Source: Hysterangium stoloniferum
Taxonomy: Eukaryota > Basidiomycota > Agaricomycetes > Hysterangiales > Hysterangiaceae
Direction of reading: 5' to 3'
NCBI GenBank assembly: GCA_015178975.1
Contig: WHVD01000070.1
Coordinates: 310,001 to 374,000 of the forward strand
Length of the DNA: 64,000 nt
Shown: positions 58,594-64,000 of the stretch, one piece after another
How the letters are laid out: every line of letters begins with the position of its first letter
Numbering within the stretch: the stretch's first letter is position 1
Made by a program: the position numbers and the translations under genes
The notes under the pieces: model-generated
Told to the model about the DNA's origin: nothing
Databases searched by the model: none
The model's input: only the letters and a program-made list of their open reading frames with translations

Positions 58594-58962
58594 TCAATCT
58601 TGTTCCACTCCTCCTCTACCCTCTCCCACAACACCAGTATCCCTTAGCCTCCTCTTTTCATAGTCCCACAAGTGTTCAATGGGGTTGAGGTCTGGAGACT
58701 GTGCTGGCCATTGGAGAACATTGAAATCATTATCTTGAAACCAAGTCTGGGCCTTCTTGCAGGTATGTTCAAGGTCATGATCTTGCTGAAAGATAACATC
58801 ACCCACATATTTTCTATAATAGCTGAAGCTGGCTTGAAGGTCCTTCTCTATAATCTTAAGATAAAGGTCCCCATCCATCCTCTCATCTATCTTGAAAGAA
58901 TACCCAGGTCCTTCCCACAGCATGTAGCCCCATAACATCACAAATCCTTCTCCAAACCTCAC
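58594..58962 (-). pseudogene. Tc1 transposase, C-terminal half (DDE domain)
   Basis: Contains FVMLWGYMLWEGPGY, IFQQDHDLEHTCKKAQ with the second catalytic Asp region (QQDHD), and VLQWPAQSPDLNPIEHLWD with the third acid. The first Asp region is lost. Confidence 0.85.
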
Positions 58963-59744
58963 AAAAAATCCCTTCCAATAAGTCTCCTATATATAAATAT
59001 TTGTAGTATTTCCATATTTGGAGCTTATGTAATGGCACTGTATTTCCATAATATAGATATGATAGAGCATATTCACAAGTATCTTTCACTGGAGGCACCC
59101 CAAGATTTTTGGAGTTGCAAAACCTTCAGAAAATCTTGCTATTTGGCCAAATTTGCAAAGCATTCTTTGAACTGAAAAACTGTTCAAAAATATTGAGTTT
59201 TGATAGGTTTTTCTGAGGACAAAAATTGTATCTGAAAACCCTAAAGATGTTGATCAGGAAATTCTAAGGAAACATTGTTGGAAATAGCCTATTTTCTGTG
59301 GATTTTCTAAATGGGAAAATTCTGAAAAAACCCTGGGTTTTGGTAGGGTTTTTCCACCCAACAGAATTCTATGAAAACTGTAATAATTTGCCTAGAGAAA
59401 TCAATTGAAAACAACATATTTCTGCTCAATTTTTCTGCTCAGGGAATTAGGTGAAAACTGTATTTTTTGCCAGGAAAATCTTGTGCCAAGACAAAGTTTT
59501 TTTAATGTTTTGTCAAGAGGAAAACCATAATGAAATTGACAATTTAATTATATGGGAAATCATTGAATAATTATAGATTTCAATAAGATTTTCCTTGGCC
59601 ACAAACACTATAGAAATTCAAAAAATGTGTTGGTGAAATCTTGAAGAAATTAACAATTTCACATGAGTTTCTTAAAGGTTTTTCAAGATGAGAAACCTTG
59701 AACTGATTTTTCCTGATTGAGCATGATTCACAAATATTTAAGAG

Positions 59745-60430
59745 AATTGTTTTAGATTCAGGTAGATTCTTTTAGATTCAGATAGATTCTTTTAGATTCA
59801 GATAGATTCAGATAGATTCAGATAGATTCTTTTGGATTCAGATAGATTCTCTTAGATTCACATAGACTCTTTTAGATTCACATAGACTCTTTTAGATTCA
59901 CATAGACTCTTTTAGATTCACATAGATTCTTTTAGATTCAGATAGATTCAGATAGATTCAGATAGATTAACATAGATTCACATAGATTCACATAGATTCA
60001 GAGAGATTCACATAGATTCAGAGAGATTCAGATAGATTCTTTTAGATTCACATAGATTCTTTTAGATTTACATAGATTCAGATAGATTCTTTTAGATTTT
60101 TTGAGATTCACCCTAAACCATAAAAGAATCTATGTGAATCTAAAAGAGTCTATGTGAATCTTAGAGAATCTATGTATGTGAATCTATGTGAATCTATGTG
60201 AATCTATGTGAATCTCAAAGAATGTATGTGAATGTATGTGAATCTAAAAGAATCTAAAAGAATCTATCTAAATCTATCTGAATCTATTGGAATCTAAAAG
60301 AATGTATGTGAATCTAAAAGAATCTATCTGAATCTAAAAGAATCTATCTGAGTCTAAAAGAATCTATCTGAATCTAAAAGAATTTATCTGAATCTAAAAG
60401 AATCCATCTGAATCTAACAGAATCTATCTG
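59745..60430. repeat. Left satellite block of the foldback core
   Basis: Irregular array of 10-bp units of the type AGATTCAGAT, AGATTCTTTT and AGATTCACAT up to about 60110, where the orientation flips to ATCT-type units (GAATCTAAAA, GAATCTATGT). The flip point is near 60110-60125. Confidence 0.85.
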
Positions 60431-61247
60431 TGTTAGGATACACACACAGGGTGGGTCTCTGGAGAAACCTGCAGGATATCCGGTAGGACTTGGCTTCAGC
60501 TTATAGGCTGCGCCCTCGCCAGATCGTGTTGTCCAATTTCAAACAGGTGGATGGGAATCCCGGGTAGTCCGGGCGGGGTTCGTGGGTCGTAGGTCAGAGG
60601 TCAGAGGTCGTGGGTTGTGAGTCGAGATGGTTGAGAGAGGTAGATGCACCAGAGCCCGTGGGCTCTGACTAGTGAGAGCGATGTGAATCAAGCAAGGGTT
60701 TAGAGCGGAAAATGGATTAGATTACTGGGGGGAATCTAAGCTAATTTTCTGACTGGATTGTATGTACAACATCTGCCAGTTTAAATAGACCGTGGAGTAA
60801 ATGTCATACCGAATCCAGTAATAATGAAACGAAGTGAGCAAAACATAAAATGGGAATAATAAACACCAAGTTTGGTGTTAGGAATGGGACGGAACAGAGT
60901 GGAGTCCGAATCTTGACAAAGCATAACCCATAACGGGAAACGGAGCAGGAGCGGAGTTCAAATCGTGACAGGTCATTTGACTAAAATGGGAACGGGGCTC
61001 AATTAGAGTGGTGACGGGATTCTGAGCGGGGTCCGGTGACTGATGCGTGGGACAAAGATGGACATAGACAGAGACAGAGTGTGGGGGAAGTCCGGTGACT
61101 GACATGTGTCGTAATGAGGTTGAATGTAACAAGTCTTGATGTATGGAGTCTGGGTGGGAAATCCTATAAACAGACATTTGGTGCGTGTAGGGCATGGTGG
61201 CGGAGAGGTTAGTACCCGGAGTCCGGCAGGATTGTCTGGTCGTAACA
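60431..61247. mobile_element. Solo LTR (817 bp) inside the satellite
   Basis: TGTTAGGATAC start and GTCGTAACA end with 5-bp target duplication ATCTG (60426-60430, 61248-61252). GC-rich compared with the satellite. No open frame of note. The TGTTAG start is Copia-like. Confidence 0.85.
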
Positions 61248-61745
61248 ATCTGAATCTATCTGAATCTATCTGAATCTACAAGAATCTACCTCAATCTAAA
61301 ATAATCTATGTGAATCTAAAAGAATCTATCTGAATCTATGTGAATCTAAAAGAATCTATCTGAATCTAAGAGAATCTAAAAGAATCTATCTGAATCTAAA
61401 AGAATCTATCTGAATCTAAAAGAATCTATCTGAATCTAAAAGAATCTATCTGAATCTAAAAGAATCTATCTGAATCTAAAAGAATCTATCTGAATCTAAA
61501 AGAATCTATCTGAATCTAAAAGAATCTATCTGAATCTAAAAGAATCTATCTGAATCTAAAAGAATCTATCTGAATCTAAAAGAATCTATCTGAATCTAAA
61601 AGAATCTATCTGAATCTAAAAGAATCTATCTGAATCTAAAAGAATCTATCTGAATCTATGTGAATCTAAATGAATGTAAAAGAATCTATCTGAATCTAAA
61701 AGAATCTATCTGAATCTAAAAGAATCTACCTGAATCTAAAACAAT
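61248..61745. repeat. Right satellite block: 20-bp tandem array
   Basis: Unit AGAATCTATCTGAATCTAAA, itself two related 10-mers. From about 61378 to 61655 it is essentially perfect for some 14 copies; outside it is degenerate. Perfect identity points to recent expansion or gene-conversion homogenisation. Confidence 0.9.
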
Positions 61746-62521
61746 CCTCTTAAATATTTGTGAATCCCACTGTACCATTCCAAACAATTGTGAATCATGC
61801 TCAATCAGGAAAAATCAGTTCAAGGTTTCTCATCTTGAAAAACCTTTAAGAAACTCATGTGAAAATGTTAATTTCTTCAAGATTTCACCAACACATTTTT
61901 TGAATTTCCATAGTGTTTGTGGCCAAGGAAAATCTTATTGAAATCTATAATTATTCAATGATTTCCCATATAATTAAATTGTCAATTTCATTATGGTTTT
62001 CCCCTTGACAAAACATTAACAAAACTTTGTCTTGGCACAAGATTTTCCTGGCAAAAAATTACAGTTTTCACCTAATTCCCTGAGCAGAAAAATTGAGTAG
62101 AAATATGTGGTTTTCAATTGATTTCTCTAGGCAAATTATTACAGTTTTCATAGAATTCTGTTGGGTGGAAAAACCCTAACAAAACCCAGGGTTTTTTAAG
62201 AATTTTCCTATTTAGAAAATCCACAGAAAATAGGCTATTTCCAACAATGTTTCCTTAGAATTTCCTGATCAACATTTTTAGGGTTTTCAGATACAATTTT
62301 TGTCCTCAGAAAAACCTACTAAAACCCAAGATTTTTGAACAGTTTTTCCAGTTCAAAGAATGCTTAGCAAATTTGGCCAAATAGCAAGATTTTCTGAAGG
62401 TTTTGCAACTCCAAAAATCTTGGGGTGCCTCCAGTGTTTGATATTTTTGCATTTTTATTCTCTGAGTTATCAGGGATGTAAATCTGAAGTGCCAAACATT
62501 AGAAGGGTTATTGAGGCATTC

Positions 62522-62904
62522 CCAACCATATTAAGACTATTGTACACAGTTTGGGTGCAGATGAACTGGTTGGTGACACTCCTAAGAGCTTTGGCCACAT
62601 CAACAGCAGTGTCAGCCTTCCCAGAGCTGATGAGGTGCTGTGCATAGTGAATGTTGGTAGGGGAAAGCTTTGAGGGATGACCACCAATGGACTTAGAGAG
62701 ATGAGAACAATGATTAGAGTGAAGCTTAGAGACTGTGAAAATGCTATGACCAGTAAAAGCTGCAATGTGGCTAGCTGAATGGCCAACATCAAGCAATGAG
62801 AGGATATGATTCTGGCTGGCAAGAGACAAAGTGTGCATTTTGGGAATTGGAGCATTGCTGGTTGCTAAAGACCATATATTTATACTCCAGTACAACATGG
62901 TCAT
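62522..62904 (-). pseudogene. Tc1 transposase, N-terminal half (HTH domains)
   Basis: Contains HTLSLASQNHILSLLDVGHSA (first helix-turn-helix), GGHPSKLSP linker and ALRSVTNQFICTQTVYNSLNMVG (second HTH), then breaks into inverted-repeat sequence at about 62521. It does not continue into the catalytic half at 58594-58962. Confidence 0.78.
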
Positions 62905-63209
62905 GTGACATCACATGATTTTGTTAATATGACCCAATTGGAGGTAAACAATCAACAAGGTCACATGACTGTAAGCATTATAGTCATCAAAGTTGCCAGC
63001 AAAAAAACCCTTCGCATGAGTCTCTTGTATATAAATATTTGTAATATTTCCATATTTGGAGCTCATGTAATGGCATCATACCTCCATAATCTAGATATGA
63101 TAGTGCATGTTCCCAAATATTCTTGATATTTCTGGATTTTTATTCTTTGAGTTATCAGGGATATAAGTCTGAAGTACAAAACATGCAAAGGGTTTTTTGA
63201 GTCACTGTA

Positions 63210-63477
63210 CCTTCTCATGATGACAACACTGTTTATTTACTTTTTAACTTTACTCTTCACTATTCATCCCCTTCGGCCTTTCACCTCAATAACTGAGCAG
63301 AGCTTAAAATTAATATAAAATATGTAAATCCACTAAAGAAATTTTTATCCCTCTGTCTCTTCCCTCCATGTCAACCTCACAAGTCAGTACACTATGTTGC
63401 AGGAACAACAACCCAAACCCAAGTTCCCCAACTTCAAAAGAATACCGCGACCCCAACCTATCAATACTTCTACCACG
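63210..63477 (+). other. Presumed 3' flank of the Gypsy element before its LTR
   Basis: Follows the Tc1 insertion; the Gypsy stop codon is directly left of that insertion, and a family B LTR starts at 63478. Hence this piece is probably the original stretch between pol and the 3' LTR. No polypurine tract is obvious right before 63478. Confidence 0.45.
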
Positions 63478-64000
63478 TGTGAAGAGTGGTGGAAGTTCTA
63501 ACCATTCTATATACAAAGAATATCGACCATTTAGGTACAACACGAAGATGTATTGACTGTCTAAGTCTAATACAGACCGAACGGGTATTGACTACTTAGT
63601 TCAATACAGTTGAGTGAAATAGCTATCTAAAGTAGAGTAGAGAGCTAAAATGAATAAAGGGAATCGACTGTTAAGTATGATTCTGAATGACTGCTCGAGT
63701 GTAGAAGAGAGTAACAAGAGAGTTGAATAATAGAGTAGTGCAGATGTAGTCCGTGCGGATTGAGATATAGATGGAGTTTTGACCGGTACAGTTCGAAACT
63801 CTGATTGCGTAGATAGTTAAAGCCTGTATGTGACGGTCGAGACAATATCCCAATCACAACTTACAGGACACTAACAGGTGTCAGGGTAAGTCGTGGTTGC
63901 AGGGTAAAAAGTGTCTGAGTTCTAACTACGGGTGCTAGAATACATAAGTCTGGCATGTATGCGCTCACAAGAGTCGATGTACCACATACATAGGTCGTTG
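63478..64000 (+). repeat. LTR family B, right copy, cut by the window end
   Basis: Starts TGTGAAGAGTGGTGGAAG and runs to the end of the window. Candidate 3' LTR of the Gypsy element by position. Homologous to 56017-56543 in inverse orientation. Confidence 0.75.

Larger units (their letters stand above)
59087..62436. mobile_element. Foldback element with satellite core and CACTG/CAGTG ends
   Basis: Ends CACTGGAGGCACCCC and its exact inverse, flanked by TTT on both sides (59084-59086 and 62437-62439). The empty site, read from the intact right Tc1 repeat, has the same length with one TTT, which supports a 3-bp duplication. Arms of about 670 bp (59087-59755 and 61745-62436) are inverted copies. 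The core is short satellite in opposite orientation on the two sides. CACT(A/G) ends and 3-bp duplications are features of CACTA/EnSpm elements; no transposase is present, so it is non-autonomous. Confidence 0.72.
58266..63207 (-). mobile_element. Tc1/mariner-type element with 212-bp inverted repeats
   Basis: Begins CAGTGACTCAAAAAACCC and ends with its reverse complement, flanked by TA on both sides (58264-58265, 63208-63209). Inverted repeats cover 58266-58477 and 62996-63207. Transposase pieces lie on the minus strand inside. The 4.9-kb size is due to the foldback element inserted at 59087-62436; without it the unit is about 1.6 kb, normal for Tc1. A third copy of the inverted-repeat sequence, split by the foldback, lies at about 58977-59086 and 62437-62521, so two Tc1 copies may be fused here. 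The element sits 18 bp past the Gypsy stop codon. Confidence 0.82.

Noticed and set aside
60878-61195. 105-codon minus-strand frame in the solo LTR
   Set aside because: Low-complexity His/Pro/Ser peptide inside an LTR with clean target duplications; no gene expected.
59745-61745. Possible CRISPR-like or regularly spaced repeat array
   Set aside because: Repeats are contiguous 10/20-mers without unique spacers in a eukaryotic transposon; ordinary satellite.

Overview
This is nuclear DNA of a filamentous basidiomycete, most likely an agaricomycete. The genes carry many short GT-AG introns, mostly 47-75 nt, with several exons of only 8-21 nt. Gene order is compact on both strands, and recognisable products match fungal/basidiomycete families (peroxisomal Lon, Cut12-like spindle-pole protein, DUF2306 protein, SRAP protein with a disordered tail). 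There is no operon organisation. No tRNA, rRNA or CRISPR was recognised.

Region 1-52 kb is ordinary, gene-bearing euchromatin. In order: the 3' part of an auxin-efflux-carrier-type transporter, a PDAP1/PP28 phosphoprotein, a large mitochondrial-targeted protein of unknown role, translation factor eIF2-gamma, a RING-CH (MARCH-type) ubiquitin ligase, an SR-like RNA-binding protein, a single-pass membrane protein, a GC-rich cysteine-containing protein, mitochondrial import chaperone Tim10, replication factor Mcm10, a Lon protease ending in a peroxisomal signal, an acyl-CoA synthetase also ending in a peroxisomal signal, a two-LIM-domain protein, a Cut12-like coiled-coil protein, a DUF2306 membrane protein, malate dehydrogenase, an HMCES/YedK (SRAP) DNA-crosslink protein, a small unrecognised protein, the very large APC/C subunit APC1, a decayed MFS transporter, and mitochondrial ribosomal protein uS10m. 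Long gene-poor stretches are 10.6-13.0, 15.2-18.7 and 38.5-41.8 kb.

Several genes form tight head-to-head pairs (2581-5403/eIF2-gamma, Tim10/Mcm10, 43778-44250/APC1) that must share promoters. The Tim10/Mcm10 and APC1 promoters contain ACGCGT (MluI cell-cycle box) sites, which fits G1/S or cell-cycle control of Mcm10 and APC1. The neighbouring Lon and acyl-CoA synthetase genes both encode PTS1-like C-termini.

Region 53.3-64 kb is a nested transposon graveyard. A short Copia-type element has 112-bp LTRs that differ only at CpG sites. A Ty3/Gypsy chromovirus pol remnant is split by a solo LTR with a perfect 5-bp target duplication, and that LTR is itself split by another LTR. A Tc1/mariner-type element flanked by TA carries 212-bp inverted repeats. 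It has been invaded by a 3.35-kb foldback element with CACTG...CAGTG ends, a 3-bp target duplication and a core of 10/20-bp satellite in opposing orientation, and this in turn holds an 817-bp solo LTR. The window stops inside another LTR.

I found no clear undescribed multi-gene system. The most unusual structure is the satellite-filled foldback element and its nesting history.
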